Position numbers and translations under genes: made by a program. The notes under the pieces are model-generated. The model saw nothing but the letters and a program-made list of their open reading frames with translations. It had not been told where the DNA came from and ran no database searches. A DNA stretch of 64,000 bases from Pseudomonas sp. R28(2017) (GTDB lineage Bacteria; Pseudomonadota; Gammaproteobacteria; Pseudomonadales; Pseudomonadaceae), in contig NZ_NEHW01000002.1 of NCBI RefSeq assembly GCF_002112505.1, forward strand, positions 62,001-126,000, read 5' to 3'. The stretch's first letter is position 1, and each line of letters begins with the position of its first letter. Positions 46,096 to 55,175 of the stretch are shown piece by piece.

Positions 46096-46680
46096 TCAGG
46101 AGGCGGGGCCGTCTTGTTCCAGCTGCTGGCGCCGTTGCTGCTGTTGGCGTTGCAGGATGTGGCGGGCCAGCAGTTGCCGTTGGGCATCGGTCATGTCGGT
46201 GAATTCCGTGCCGACCTCGAAATCGCCGTCCGGGCGCGGGTCGCAGTGGGTGACCTTGCCGCGCAGCAGCAGGCCTTGGGCGCGTGGCATCAGCACCATC
46301 TTCACCTTTACCCGGGTGCCGGGGGCGATCTGCCGGGGTTGCGCGAACTCGATGCCACCTTCGGAAATGATCACGCGCTGTGGCTCGCCGATTTCACCGA
46401 GCAGGGTTTGCGCGACCACTGCGCTGAGCAGGTCGAGGCGCTTGTTCTGCGCCCGCAGGAAGGCTGCCAGGGTGCGGTCCTTCTCGCTCAGCTGGCGCAG
46501 CAGGTGCTGCGACTCGAAGTCGGACAGGTGCAGCTCGCTGAGCAGGTTGAACAGCGGCGAATCATCCTGCAACAGTTCTGCCTCAAGGGCTTCGGCCGCG
46601 CTGAGGGGGCTGATTTCCAGTGCGATCCGATCTTCGATGCGGTAGTATTCGCGGCGATCTTCTTCGTCTAATGTCGTCAT
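46096..46680 (-). CDS. PilZ domain protein
   Basis: A 194-residue soluble protein with a helical N-terminal part (about residues 1-90) and a C-terminal PilZ domain, probably a cyclic-di-GMP effector. The RxxxR-like motif is near the N-terminus (EDRREYYRIEDR), and IISEGGIEFAQPRQ stands where the (D/N)xSxxG motif is expected, with the first residue not acidic. The C-terminus is Gln/Arg-rich (LQRQQQQRRQQLEQ). Start ATG at 46680; the frame remains open far upstream only because it runs antisense through lolC. Divergent from lolC. Confidence 0.85.
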   Translation of the reverse strand: MTTLDEEDRREYYRIEDRIALEISPLSAAEALEAELLQDDSPLFNLLSELHLSDFESQHLLRQLSEKDRTLAAFLRAQNKRLDLLSAVVAQTLLGEIGEPQRVIISEGGIEFAQPRQIAPGTRVKVKMVLMPRAQGLLLRGKVTHCDPRPDGDFEVGTEFTDMTDAQRQLLARHILQRQQQQRRQQLEQDGPAS

Positions 46681-46773
46681 GGCGAACCCATGGTTGCGGC
46701 GGTGGTCCGAGTGTAAAGCCGCCGTAGGCGCCTCGCCACAAGGACGTTCCCTTTCATCCGAACAAGCCCCGAC

Positions 46774-48024
46774 ATGTTCAGACCTCTTTTCGCATTCATC
46801 GGTACGCGTTACACCCGTGCCAAGCGCCGTAACCACTTCGTCTCGTTCATTTCCCTGACCTCGATGATCGGCCTCGCCCTGGGCGTGGTGGTGATGATCG
46901 TGGTGCTCTCGGTCATGAACGGTTTCGACCACGAGATGCGTACCCGCGTGCTGGGCATGATCCCCCATGCCACGCTGGAGAGCGGCCAGCCGATCAACGA
47001 CTGGTCTGCCCTTGCCCAACAAGTAAAGCAGAATCCGCAGGTGCTGGCGGTTGCCCCGTACACGCAGATGCAGGGCCTGCTGACCCATGACGGCAAGGTG
47101 CAGAAGGTGTTGCTCAACGGCATCGACCCGGCGCGCGAGCGCGAGGTGTCGATCATCGACAACTTCATCCAGCAAGGCAGCCTCGACCAGCTGGCGCCGG
47201 GCGAGTGGGGCATCATGATCGGCGACAAGGCCGCAGCCAAGCTGGGCGTGGCCATCGGCGACAAGCTGACCTTCGTCGCCCCCGAGGTCAGCGTGACCCC
47301 GGCCGGCATGTTCCCGCGCATGAAACGTTTCACCGTGGTCGGCACCTTCCACGTCGGTGCCGGCGAGATCGACGGTTACCTGGGCCTGACCAACATCACC
47401 GACCTGTCCCGCCTGCACCGCTGGAAGCCGGACCAGGTACAGGGCCTGCGCCTGAAGTTCGACGACCTGTTCCAGGCGCCGCGCGTGGCCTGGAGCATCG
47501 CCCAGCAGCTGGGCGACCAGGAATACTACAGCCGCGACTGGACCCGTACCCACGGCAACCTGTACCAGGCGATCCGCATGGAGAAGGCCATGATCGGCCT
47601 GCTGTTGCTGCTGATCGTGGCGGTGGCGGCGTTCAACATCATTTCCACCCTGGTGATGGTGGTCAACGACAAGCGCGGTGACATCGCCATCCTCCGTACC
47701 CTGGGCGCCACGCCCGGGCAGATCATGCTGATCTTCATGGTTCAGGGCACGGTGATCGGGGTGATCGGCACGCTGATCGGCGCCGTGGTCGGGATCGTCG
47801 CCGCGTTGAACGTGAGTGCAGCGATCGCCGGCATCGAGACGCTGATCGGGCACAAGTTCCTCAATGCCGACGTGTATTTCATCGATTACCTGCCGTCGCA
47901 GATCCAGGCCCAGGACGTCTACATGGTCTGCGGTGCGGCGCTGGTCCTGAGTTTCTTCGCCACCCTGTACCCGGCCTGGCGTGCGGCCCGCACCCAGCCT
48001 GCAGAGGCGCTACGTTATGAGTGA
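46774..48024 (+). CDS. lolC: Lipoprotein-releasing ABC transporter permease LolC
   Basis: LolC is one of two permeases of LolCDE, which extracts outer-membrane lipoproteins from the inner membrane and hands them to LolA. The 416-residue protein has an N-terminal membrane helix ([22 protein letters not shown]), a large periplasmic domain and three C-terminal helices with [17 protein letters not shown]. It is strongly similar along its length to the product of the second permease gene downstream. Its stop overlaps the lolD start by 8 bases. Confidence 0.95.
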   Translation: MFRPLFAFIGTRYTRAKRRNHFVSFISLTSMIGLALGVVVMIVVLSVMNGFDHEMRTRVLGMIPHATLESGQPINDWSALAQQVKQNPQVLAVAPYTQMQGLLTHDGKVQKVLLNGIDPAREREVSIIDNFIQQGSLDQLAPGEWGIMIGDKAAAKLGVAIGDKLTFVAPEVSVTPAGMFPRMKRFTVVGTFHVGAGEIDGYLGLTNITDLSRLHRWKPDQVQGLRLKFDDLFQAPRVAWSIAQQLGDQEYYSRDWTRTHGNLYQAIRMEKAMIGLLLLLIVAVAAFNIISTLVMVVNDKRGDIAILRTLGATPGQIMLIFMVQGTVIGVIGTLIGAVVGIVAALNVSAAIAGIETLIGHKFLNADVYFIDYLPSQIQAQDVYMVCGAALVLSFFATLYPAWRAARTQPAEALRYE

Positions 48025-48715
48025 GTCGCGCATGAGTGATAAAGTCGTTCTGAGTTGCCGCAACCTGGGCAAGTCCTACGACGAGGGCCCGGAATCGGTG
48101 CAGGTGCTGTCCGGGCTCAACCTGGAGCTGCACGCCGGTGAACGCGTGGCCATCGTCGGTAGCTCCGGCTCCGGCAAGAGTACCTTGCTCAACCTGCTCG
48201 GCGGGCTCGACCGGCCGACCCAGGGCAGCGTGTGGCTGGCCGGCGAAGAGCTCTCGGCCCTCGGCGAGCGTGCCCGCGGCCTGTTGCGCAACCGCGAACT
48301 GGGCTTCGTCTACCAGTTCCACCACCTGTTGCCAGAGTTCACCGCCATGGAGAACGTGTGCATGCCGCTGCTGATTGGCCGTACCGCCATCCCGGAAGCC
48401 CGTGAGCGCGCCGAGGCGCTGCTCAAGCGGGTCGGCCTGGGCCATCGCCTGCACCACAAGCCGGCCGAACTGTCCGGTGGCGAGCGCCAGCGTGTGGCGA
48501 TCGCCCGCGCCCTGGTCAACCGTCCGGGCCTGGTGATGCTCGACGAGCCGACCGGCAACCTCGACCACCACACCGCCCAGGGCATCCAGGAACTGATGCA
48601 GGAGTTGTCCAGTGCATCGCGCACCGCCTTCCTGGTGGTGACCCACGACCTCAACCTGGCGCGTCAGATGGACCGCGTACTGAAGCTCGACGACGGCCAC
48701 CTGGTGGCGATCTGA
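48017..48715 (+). CDS. lolD: Lipoprotein-releasing ABC transporter ATPase LolD
   Basis: LolD powers lipoprotein release by LolCDE on the cytoplasmic face of the inner membrane. The 232-residue protein has Walker [10 protein letters not shown], signature [16 protein letters not shown], Walker [13 protein letters not shown] and the LolD-type [14 protein letters not shown] at 48017 overlaps the lolC stop and has AGAGG upstream; a second ATG at 48032 is less supported. It lies between the two permease genes. Confidence 0.95.
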   Translation: MSESRMSDKVVLSCRNLGKSYDEGPESVQVLSGLNLELHAGERVAIVGSSGSGKSTLLNLLGGLDRPTQGSVWLAGEELSALGERARGLLRNRELGFVYQFHHLLPEFTAMENVCMPLLIGRTAIPEARERAEALLKRVGLGHRLHHKPAELSGGERQRVAIARALVNRPGLVMLDEPTGNLDHHTAQGIQELMQELSSASRTAFLVVTHDLNLARQMDRVLKLDDGHLVAI

Positions 48716-48774
48716 CCGAGTGCACGGGGTGGCAGCGCCGCCCCGTTTTCCCGTTTAATTTGGGTGTTTCCTAC

Positions 48775-50016
48775 ATGTTCAGACCCTTGCCCATCTTCAT
48801 CGGCGCGCGCTATACCCGGGCCAAGCGCCGCAACCACTTCATCTCGTTCATTTCGATGACCTCGATGATCGGCCTGTCGCTGGGCGTGCTGGCGATGATC
48901 GTGGTGCTGTCGGTGATGAACGGCTTCCAGCGCGAGATGAGCTCGCGCATTCTCGGCCTGGTGCCGCATGCCTCGATCCTGGGCGTGCAGCCGCTGGACG
49001 ACTGGCACAAGGCGGCCGACGCGGCGTTGCAGAACCCGGCGGTGATGGCCGCGGCGCCGATCACCGAGATGGAAGGCATGCTCTCGTACAAGGGCGCGAT
49101 GCAGCCGATCCAGGTCAGCGGCATCGACCCGGCCGAGGAGAGCAAGGTTTCCATCGTCGGCCAGCACATCGTCCAGGGCCGCCTGCAAGACCTGCAGCCG
49201 GGTGAGTACGGCGTGGTCATCGGCGAACTGACCGCGCGGCGCTTTCGCCTCAACACCGGCGACAAGCTGACCCTGATCGTGCCGGAAATCAGCAAGGAAC
49301 CCGGCGGCATCACCCCGCGCATGCAACGCCTGACCGTGGTCGGCATCTTCAAGGTCGGTGCCGAACTGGATGGCTCGCAGGCTTACATGCATGTGGCCGA
49401 TGCCGGCGAAATGCAGCGCTGGGCGCCAGGCCAGGTACAGGGCGTGCGCCTGAAACTGCACGACCTGTATGCCGCGCCGCAGGTGTCCAAGGCCATCGCT
49501 GCCGGGTTGGGTGATAGCTACCGTGCCGATGACTGGTCGCACACCCAGGGCAGCCTGTTCAGTGCGATGAAGATGGAAAAGACCATGATCGGCCTGTTGC
49601 TGCTGATGATCATCGCGGTGGCGGCATTCAACATCATCGCCACCCTGGTGATGGTGGTGAACGACAAGGGGCCGGACATTGCCATCCTGCGTACCCTGGG
49701 CGCCACGCCGGCGCAGATCATGGGTACGTTCATGGTTCAGGGCAGCCTGATCGGCATTGTCGGCACCTTGATCGGTGGCGTGCTCGGGGTGATCGCCGCG
49801 CTCAATGTCAGCCAGATCGTCGGCTGGCTGGAGCGGGTGAGTGGGCAACACATCTTCACCTCGGATGTTTACTTCGTCAGCAGCTTGCCGTCCGAGCTGC
49901 AGGGCGGGGATGTGCTGATGATCTGTGCGGCCGGGCTGGTGATGAGCTTCCTGGCGACCATCTATCCCGCTTACCGGGCGTCGCAGGTGCAGCCGGCGAT
50001 TGGCCTGGCGGTCTGA
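48775..50016 (+). CDS. lolE: Lipoprotein-releasing ABC transporter permease LolE
   Basis: The second permease of LolCDE, 413 residues, with the same layout as LolC: N-terminal helix [22 protein letters not shown], periplasmic domain, then three helices with [17 protein letters not shown]. The near-identical first 50 residues of the two permeases show an old gene duplication. It follows lolD by 59 bases. ATG at 48775 matches the LolC start MFRPL. Confidence 0.95.
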   Translation: MFRPLPIFIGARYTRAKRRNHFISFISMTSMIGLSLGVLAMIVVLSVMNGFQREMSSRILGLVPHASILGVQPLDDWHKAADAALQNPAVMAAAPITEMEGMLSYKGAMQPIQVSGIDPAEESKVSIVGQHIVQGRLQDLQPGEYGVVIGELTARRFRLNTGDKLTLIVPEISKEPGGITPRMQRLTVVGIFKVGAELDGSQAYMHVADAGEMQRWAPGQVQGVRLKLHDLYAAPQVSKAIAAGLGDSYRADDWSHTQGSLFSAMKMEKTMIGLLLLMIIAVAAFNIIATLVMVVNDKGPDIAILRTLGATPAQIMGTFMVQGSLIGIVGTLIGGVLGVIAALNVSQIVGWLERVSGQHIFTSDVYFVSSLPSELQGGDVLMICAAGLVMSFLATIYPAYRASQVQPAIGLAV

Positions 50017-50091
50017 GTCCTCCTGTCAGGGCCCTTTCGCGGGCAAGCCCGCTCCCACAGGGGCAGCACAAGCCCTGAAGGCTGTGCAATA

Positions 50092-50148
50092 CCTGTGGGA
50101 GCAACTGTGTTGCTCAATTTCTGGAATCTGGCGCGATCCCTGTGGGAG
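50092..50148 (+). repeat. 57-bp variant repeat, copy 1
   Basis: The unit starts CCTGTGGGAGCAACTGTGTT and ends GATCCCTGTGGGAG. Its centre is the hairpin GAGCAA-CTGTG-TTGCTC, in place of the GCGGG/CCCGC hairpin of normal REPs. Confidence 0.8.
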
Positions 50149-50210
50149 ATTCCCCAGCCCTGTGGACTGCGCTGTGGCTAGAGAACTGAGTTCGCAAGCG
50201 GTCCGCATAC

Positions 50211-50267
50211 CCTGTGGGAGCAACTGTCTTGCTCAAGTTCTAAAAGCTGGCGCGATCCCTGTGGGAG
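50211..50267 (+). repeat. 57-bp variant repeat, copy 2
   Basis: Same length and ends as copy 1, with hairpin GAGCAA-CTGTC-TTGCTC and a few substitutions in the middle (AAGTTCTAAAAGCTGGCGCG). It runs directly into a normal REP. Confidence 0.8.
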
Positions 50268-50305
50268 CGGGCTTGCCCGCGAAGGGCTGCGAAGCAGCCC
50301 CCATT

Positions 50306-51649
50306 TCACCGAACTTCAGGCAATTCGATCACGAAACGGGTCCAGCCATCCTGGCATTGCGCCCGAATGCTCCCGCCATGGGCCTGTACGATCGACCGGG
50401 TAATCGCCAACCCCAGCCCTGCATGCTCGCTGCTGCCTTCCCGCCGTGCCGGGTCGACCCGGTAGAAGCGATCGAACACGCGCGGTAACGCCGCCGCGTC
50501 AATGGCCACCCCGGTATTGGCCACGCAAATCCGCAGCCCCGGCTCCAGCGTCACCCGTATCTGCCCGCCTGGCGGGGTGAAGCGCAGGGCATTGTCGAGC
50601 AGGTTGGACAGCGCCCGTCGCAGCATAGGCCGGTCACCCTGCACGATCGCCTCGCCCTCGCGCAGCAATTGCACTTCGTTGTCCTCGGCCAGCGGCGCGT
50701 AGTACTCCAGCAGCGCATCCACGTCTTCGTGCAGGGCCAGCGCCGTCTGCCCTGGCACCAGCAGGCCGTGGTCAGCCTTGGCGAGGAACAGCATGTCGTT
50801 GATCATCTGCGCCATCCACTGCAGCTCCTCAAGGTTGCCATGCAGAGCCTCGCGATACTCCTCCAGGCTGCGCGGACGGGTGAGGGTCACCTGGGTGTGG
50901 GTCAGCAGGTTGGACAGCGGCGTGCGCAGTTCGTGGGCGATGTCGGCAGAGAACGCCGACAGGCGCTGGAAGGCGTCGTCCAGGCGTTGCAACATGGCGT
51001 TCACGGTAGTGGCCAGTTCGGCCAGCTCCTCGGGCATCTGCGCCACCGGCAGGCGCGTGGTCAGGGAGCGTGCCGACACGCTGGCGGCCACCTGGCCCAT
51101 CTGGCGCAGGGGGCGCAGGCCACTGCGTGCGGCCCAGGCACCGAGCAGGGCAGTGGCCAGCGCAGACAACCCGACGGTGAGCCAGATCAGGCGCTGCATG
51201 CCTTGCAGGAAGTGCTGGTGATGGGTGATATCGAGATACAACGTCAGCTGTGCAGGCGTCTGCTCGTCCGCGGGTACCGTGAGGCTTCGGTAATCGACGC
51301 CTTCTGCGTGCAGGGTCGTCAGCGTGGGCGTCGACGGTGTGCCTGGCAGGCCGTCACGGCTGGCGAACCAGTTGGCACCGTCGGGGCCATCGATGCGCAG
51401 CGCAAGGTCGGCCTGGTGGCTGAGCTCGTTGCGCAGGGCTGGCAAGCGACCTTGCAGCTGGCCGGGGTGCTTCACGCCAGCGAGCTGGCTGCGAAACAGA
51501 GAAAGGCGCGACTCCAGCAGTTGCTGGTCCAGTTCGACGAAATGCTGCTCGCTGGCGCGGTTGAACAGCAGCCCGGCGCCCAGCGACACGGTGGCGGTGC
51601 AGGCGGCAAACAGCAGTGCCAGGCGCGTGCCGAGGGACAGCCTGCGCAT
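50306..51649 (-). CDS. copS: Heavy-metal (copper) sensor histidine kinase CopS
   Basis: A 447-residue inner-membrane kinase, paired with the response regulator upstream. Two membrane helices (about residues 9-28 and 150-172) flank a periplasmic sensor domain, followed by HAMP, the phosphoacceptor His in FSADIAHELRTPLSNLL and an ATPase domain with SNLLDNALRFTPPGGQ and GLGLAITRSIVQAHGG. The pairing with a cupredoxin gene across the divergent promoter supports copper sensing, as in P. aeruginosa CopRS. Its ATG shares one base with the copR stop. Confidence 0.9.
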   Translation of the reverse strand: MRRLSLGTRLALLFAACTATVSLGAGLLFNRASEQHFVELDQQLLESRLSLFRSQLAGVKHPGQLQGRLPALRNELSHQADLALRIDGPDGANWFASRDGLPGTPSTPTLTTLHAEGVDYRSLTVPADEQTPAQLTLYLDITHHQHFLQGMQRLIWLTVGLSALATALLGAWAARSGLRPLRQMGQVAASVSARSLTTRLPVAQMPEELAELATTVNAMLQRLDDAFQRLSAFSADIAHELRTPLSNLLTHTQVTLTRPRSLEEYREALHGNLEELQWMAQMINDMLFLAKADHGLLVPGQTALALHEDVDALLEYYAPLAEDNEVQLLREGEAIVQGDRPMLRRALSNLLDNALRFTPPGGQIRVTLEPGLRICVANTGVAIDAAALPRVFDRFYRVDPARREGSSEHAGLGLAITRSIVQAHGGSIRAQCQDGWTRFVIELPEVR

Positions 51650-52329
51650 CAGTCGTGGCGCTCTTCGAGCACGTAGCCCATGCCGCGCACGGTATGGATC
51701 AGCTTGTTCGGGTGCGGGTCGTCGATCTTCAGGCGCAGGCGGCGCACGGCCACTTCGATGACGTTGGTGTCGCTGTCGAAGTTCATGTCCCACACCTGCG
51801 AGGCGATCAGCGATTTGGGCAGCACCTCGCCCTGGCGGCGCAGCAGCAGTTCGAGCAGGGCAAATTCCTTGGCCGTCAGGTCGATGCGCGTGCCGGCCCG
51901 TTCGGCGCGGCGGCGGATCAGGTCCAGGCGCAGGTCGGCGAGGGTCAGGGTGGTGTCCTGGCTCGGGCTGGCACCGCGGCGCAGCAGGCTGCGTACCCGG
52001 GCCAGCAACTCGGAGAAGGCGAACGGCTTGACCAGGTAATCGTCGGCGCCCAGTTCCAGGCCGTGCACGCGGTCTTCGACGGCGTCGCGGGCGGTCAGGA
52101 ACAGCACCGGGGTGTCCAGGCCAGCAGTGCGCACGGCCTGCAGGATCTGCCAGCCGTCACGCCCTGGCAGCATCACGTCGAGAATCAGCAAGTCGTGGTC
52201 GCCGGTCAGGGCCAGGTACTGGCCGGTCTCGCCGTCGGTGGCCAGTTCGGTGGCGAAGCCGGCTTCGCTCAGGCCCTGGCTCAGGTACTGGCCGGTGCGG
52301 GCCTGGTCTTCGACGATCAGCAGTTTCAT
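51649..52329 (-). CDS. copR: Copper response regulator CopR (OmpR family)
   Basis: A 226-residue OmpR/PhoB-type regulator. The receiver domain begins [20 protein letters not shown] and has phosphoacceptor Asp51 in [14 protein letters not shown] and Lys in YLVKPF; the winged-helix domain includes [20 protein letters not shown] and [13 protein letters not shown]. These are typical of the CopR/CusR/IrlR heavy-metal subgroup. The start at 52329 (MKLLIVED) is certain from the fold. It is divergent from the cupredoxin gene, with a likely CopR site between them. Confidence 0.92.
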   Translation of the reverse strand: MKLLIVEDQARTGQYLSQGLSEAGFATELATDGETGQYLALTGDHDLLILDVMLPGRDGWQILQAVRTAGLDTPVLFLTARDAVEDRVHGLELGADDYLVKPFAFSELLARVRSLLRRGASPSQDTTLTLADLRLDLIRRRAERAGTRIDLTAKEFALLELLLRRQGEVLPKSLIASQVWDMNFDSDTNVIEVAVRRLRLKIDDPHPNKLIHTVRGMGYVLEERHD

Positions 52330-52418
52330 GCTCAATCCACAATCAGAGGGTTGGCCCGCTCCCACAGGGATGAGGGGGTGGCTGAAATGATACGTGACTA
52401 ACTCGAGCCTCGCCCAAG

Positions 52419-52445
52419 CTGACAAAGTTGTAATCTTGCTGTCAG
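52419..52445. promoter_or_regulatory. Candidate CopR box between copR and the cupredoxin gene
   Basis: TGACAAAGTTGTAAT (52420-52434) is an imperfect inverted repeat like known CopR/CusR operators (TGACA-N-TGTAAT type), and a wider palindrome CTGACA...TGTCAG spans 52419-52445. It lies 61 bases before the cupredoxin start, in the divergent promoter region. Confidence 0.7.
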
Positions 52446-52505
52446 CCAAGCGCCAGCCGCACCTTTCTAGAGTGGCCTCATCCCGCCGTGATCTTCGGAG
52501 TCATC

Positions 52506-53033
52506 ATGAAACACCTGTTCATCGCCGCCGCCCTGGCCCTGGTCAGCCTGCCCACCCTGGCCGGCGAGGCAAAAACCTTCGCATTCGGCGAGCCAGCCCC
52601 GGCTGCCAAGGCCACCCGCACCGTCGAAGTGGTGCTGAAGGACATCGCCTTCGAGCCCAAGAGCCTGCACGTGAAAGCGGGCGAGACCGTCCGCTTCGTG
52701 GTGACCAACGAAGGCAAGCTGCCCCATGAGTTCAACCTGGGTGACAAGGCCATGCATGCCGAGCACCAGAAAGAAATGATCGCCATGCAGGGCAAGATGT
52801 ACAACGCCGCCATGCAGCATGAGGGCATGGACCACTCGCAGATGGGCCACGCGCCCGCCCAACCGATGGACCACGGTGCCCATGGCCACGACAGCGGCAA
52901 TACCGTGCTGGTGCAGCCTGGCCAGCGCGCCGAGCTGACCTGGACCTTCCGCAAGTCGGCGCCCATCGAGTTCGCCTGCAACGTACCGGGGCATTACCAG
53001 GCCGGCATGGTCGGGGTGCTGACCATCGAGTAA
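52506..53033 (+). CDS. Periplasmic cupredoxin-family protein
   Basis: A 175-residue precursor with signal peptide (MKHLFIAAALALVSLPTLAG) and a plastocyanin-like domain. Copper ligands are readable: His in KLPHEFNLG, then Cys, His and Met in FACNVPGHYQAGM. Between strands it carries a His/Met-rich insertion (about residues 80-125, including HEGMDHSQMGHAPAQPMDHG) that could bind additional copper. It probably buffers or carries copper in the periplasm. ATG at 52506 has GGAG six bases upstream. Divergent from copRS and probably controlled by CopR. Confidence 0.9.
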   Translation: MKHLFIAAALALVSLPTLAGEAKTFAFGEPAPAAKATRTVEVVLKDIAFEPKSLHVKAGETVRFVVTNEGKLPHEFNLGDKAMHAEHQKEMIAMQGKMYNAAMQHEGMDHSQMGHAPAQPMDHGAHGHDSGNTVLVQPGQRAELTWTFRKSAPIEFACNVPGHYQAGMVGVLTIE

Positions 53034-53101
53034 CCGGGCCTGCAAGGCGGGGTGCAAAACCGGTAGACTAAGGGCAATTTCGAACCTTCAGGTCAGTTTC
53101 C

Positions 53102-53932
53102 ATGCATCCCGCCGCCGAACATTCCCCGCTGGGCAAATCCAGCGAATACATCGCCACCTACACGCCTTCGCTGTTGTTCCCGATCCCGCGCACGGCCAAG
53201 TGGGCCGAGCTGGGTGTGACCGCCCAGACCCTGCCGTGGCAGGGCGTGGACTACTGGAACTGCTTCGAGCTGTCGTGGCTGCTGCCGTCGGGCAAGCCGG
53301 TGGTGGCCATCGGTGAGTTCGCCATTCCCGCCGATTCGCCGAACATCATCGAGTCGAAGTCGTTCAAGCTCTACCTCAACTCGCTTAACCAGACCCAGTT
53401 CGCCTCGATCAGCGATTTGCAGGCGTGCCTGGTGAATGATCTGTCGGCCGCCGCTGGCAAGCCGGTGGGCGTGCAAGTGCGTACCCTGGCGGAAGTGGAG
53501 GCACAGGGCGTGGTGGCCTTGCCTGGGCAGTGCATCGATGCGCTGGATGTGGCGATCGACAACTACGAGCAGCCGCAACCTGAACTGCTGAGCTGCAACC
53601 CTGAGCTGATTGTCGAAGAAACCGTGCACAGCCACCTGCTCAAATCCAACTGCCCGGTGACAGGCCAGCCGGACTGGGGCAGCGTGGTGGTCGAGTACAA
53701 GGGCAGGGCACTGGACCATGCCAGCCTGCTGACCTACCTGATCAGCTTCCGCCAGCATGCCGACTTCCACGAACAGTGCGTGGAGCGGATCTACCTGGAC
53801 TTGAAGAACCTGCTGCAGCCCGAGCACCTGACCGTGTATGCGCGGTATGTGCGCCGCGGCGGCCTGGACATCAACCCGTACCGCAGCACCGGGACGATCA
53901 GCCCGGCTAACCTGCGACTGGTTCGCCAGTAA
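53102..53932 (+). CDS. queF: NADPH-dependent 7-cyano-7-deazaguanine reductase QueF
   Basis: QueF reduces preQ0 to preQ1 in queuosine biosynthesis, a tRNA modification. The 276-residue protein is the long (two-domain) form: the catalytic cysteine is in [17 protein letters not shown] and the QueF motif [15 protein letters not shown] is present. No other queuosine genes are adjacent. ATG at 53102 begins [12 protein letters not shown]. Confidence 0.95.
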   Translation: MHPAAEHSPLGKSSEYIATYTPSLLFPIPRTAKWAELGVTAQTLPWQGVDYWNCFELSWLLPSGKPVVAIGEFAIPADSPNIIESKSFKLYLNSLNQTQFASISDLQACLVNDLSAAAGKPVGVQVRTLAEVEAQGVVALPGQCIDALDVAIDNYEQPQPELLSCNPELIVEETVHSHLLKSNCPVTGQPDWGSVVVEYKGRALDHASLLTYLISFRQHADFHEQCVERIYLDLKNLLQPEHLTVYARYVRRGGLDINPYRSTGTISPANLRLVRQ

Positions 53933-53944
53933 ATTCTGTGTAGT

Positions 53945-54030
53945 TGGGGCTGCCTTGCAGCCATCGCAAGGCAAGCGCCGCACCCTGTGGGAGTTGCGCT
54001 TGCCGGCGATGGGCCGCAAAGCGGCCCCGG
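53945..54030. repeat. REP-like inverted repeat after queF
   Basis: The strand contains GGGGCTGCCTTGCAGCC near the left end and GGGCCGCAAAGCGGCCCC near the right end, with GGCAAGCGC and GCGCTTGCC facing each other around a CCCTGTGGGAG core. It is a diverged REP pair between the convergent queF and DUF4404 genes. Confidence 0.65.
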
Positions 54031-54035
54031 CTGTT

Positions 54036-54299
54036 TCAGATCCCCATGCTGTGCAGCGAGTTGGCAATGCTGCGCAGGGTGGCGGTCAAATCCGGGTGGT
54101 CGGCTTCGAAACGCTCGATCGCCAGGTTCACCCCGTCGACCACGTTGTTGTCCGGCGTGGCTTCCTCGAGCTTCAACTGCGCTTCGATCTGCCTGGCCTC
54201 TTCGTGCAGGGCGGCCAGTTCTTCATCCGAAAGCGGTACGTTGCGGTCCAGTTGCTCGCGCAGGCTGTTCAAGCGCTCTTGCAATTCGCGGGCAGGCAT
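54036..54299 (-). CDS. DUF4404 family protein
   Basis: An 87-residue acidic, helical protein (MPARELQERLNSLREQLDRN, then DEELAALHEEARQIEAQL, and a C-terminal ADHPDLTATLRSIANSLHSMGI). It fits the DUF4404 family of small predicted coiled-coil proteins of unknown function. The ATG at 54299 has GGAG eight bases upstream, so the longer frame is not used. Confidence 0.85.
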   Translation of the reverse strand: MPARELQERLNSLREQLDRNVPLSDEELAALHEEARQIEAQLKLEEATPDNNVVDGVNLAIERFEADHPDLTATLRSIANSLHSMGI

Positions 54300-54422
54300 T
54301 GGCTGTTCTCCATCAATGGCTTGGCAAGGCATGGACCTCAGCGAAGCGGCAAAGGTTCTCGCCTGCTTCCTAGCGTAATCCACTCGCTGGCGCTTTGCAT
54401 GATCCGTATCAATGGGGCTGTG

Positions 54423-54986
54423 TCAGGGTTTTTCACCCTTGCTGCAGCGCAGGGCGATGTCGGCAAGGCAGGTGTCCAGTTCTTCGAGGTGGTCGATCAC
54501 CGAATGCACGCCCAGGCTGAACAGCGCCAGCGTCGCCTTGCCGCGGGCCTGTTCCTGCTCTTGCGGGGTCATCGCCTGCCACTGCGCGGAGGTGCTGGCG
54601 CACGAGGGGTTGCAAGCCGCCAGTCCCACTGTCCAGAGGCCGGCGTTGAGGCCAGATTGCAGCAGTTTTGGCTCACCGCTGACCAGCACGCAACCTTCCA
54701 GGCACTCGCTCTGCAGGCTCATCAAGGCTTGCCAGCAGGCATTCGGCGCCGGCCAGCGCACGCCGTTGACCGTGTGGCCCGGCAGCCAGTCTGGCAGCAC
54801 GCTGGCCAGGCGCCTGCCCTGCAGGCTGCCCAGGTCGTCCAGCCAGATGCACGGCACCTGCGCGTGGCGCAGGCCGGCCAGCGTTTCGAGGGCGCCGGGG
54901 GCGGGCAGGGGGCTGCCGGCGGTGGCCTGGACCAGGCAGTCGCGCAGGCCGAACAGCACAGCGGTAATGGCGGGTGCAGCGAGCAT
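54423..54986 (-). CDS. Phosphonatase-like HAD protein lacking the catalytic aspartate
   Basis: A 187-residue protein of the haloacid dehalogenase fold, closest by eye to phosphonoacetaldehyde hydrolase: NAGLWTVGLAACNP and GVHSVIDHLEEL match the C-terminal half of that family, and WPAPNACWQALMSLQ the substrate region. At the N-terminus, where HAD enzymes have DxxGT with the nucleophilic Asp, it reads AVLFGLRDCLV, so the nucleophile is missing. It is probably not an active hydrolase of the usual kind. From memory, P. aeruginosa has a similar gene near its vacJ/mlaA. It is divergent from mlaA here. Confidence 0.72.
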   Translation of the reverse strand: MLAAPAITAVLFGLRDCLVQATAGSPLPAPGALETLAGLRHAQVPCIWLDDLGSLQGRRLASVLPDWLPGHTVNGVRWPAPNACWQALMSLQSECLEGCVLVSGEPKLLQSGLNAGLWTVGLAACNPSCASTSAQWQAMTPQEQEQARGKATLALFSLGVHSVIDHLEELDTCLADIALRCSKGEKP

Positions 54987-55175
54987 GGTAACGTCCCTGA
55001 AATAGTTCGCAGGCTATTGGACGATTGTTACCGTGCTGTGACGGGCAACAGTTGTTCACAAATTATTGAGCAAAAATGTGTAAAGCTGTTTATCAGCGTG
55101 CAAGGCTCTATACTGCCGCCGTACAGCAGCGCACCCGTTGTGCTTGCGGCCGAGAATTTCGATGGAGAAACATCT

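Larger units (their letters stand above)
50029..50300. repeat. Composite REP and 57-bp repeat array
   Basis: A REP at 50029-50062 (GGGCCCTTTCGCGGGCAAG...) and an inverted one at 50256-50290 flank a stretch that contains two 57-bp variant repeats. The array fills the whole space between the convergent lolE and copS genes. No gene is visible in it. Confidence 0.88.

Noticed and set aside
50029..50300. Repeat array near 50.1 kb as a CRISPR
   Set aside because: Units are REP-type palindromes and 57-bp repeats in mixed orientation, without regular short spacers or cas genes.
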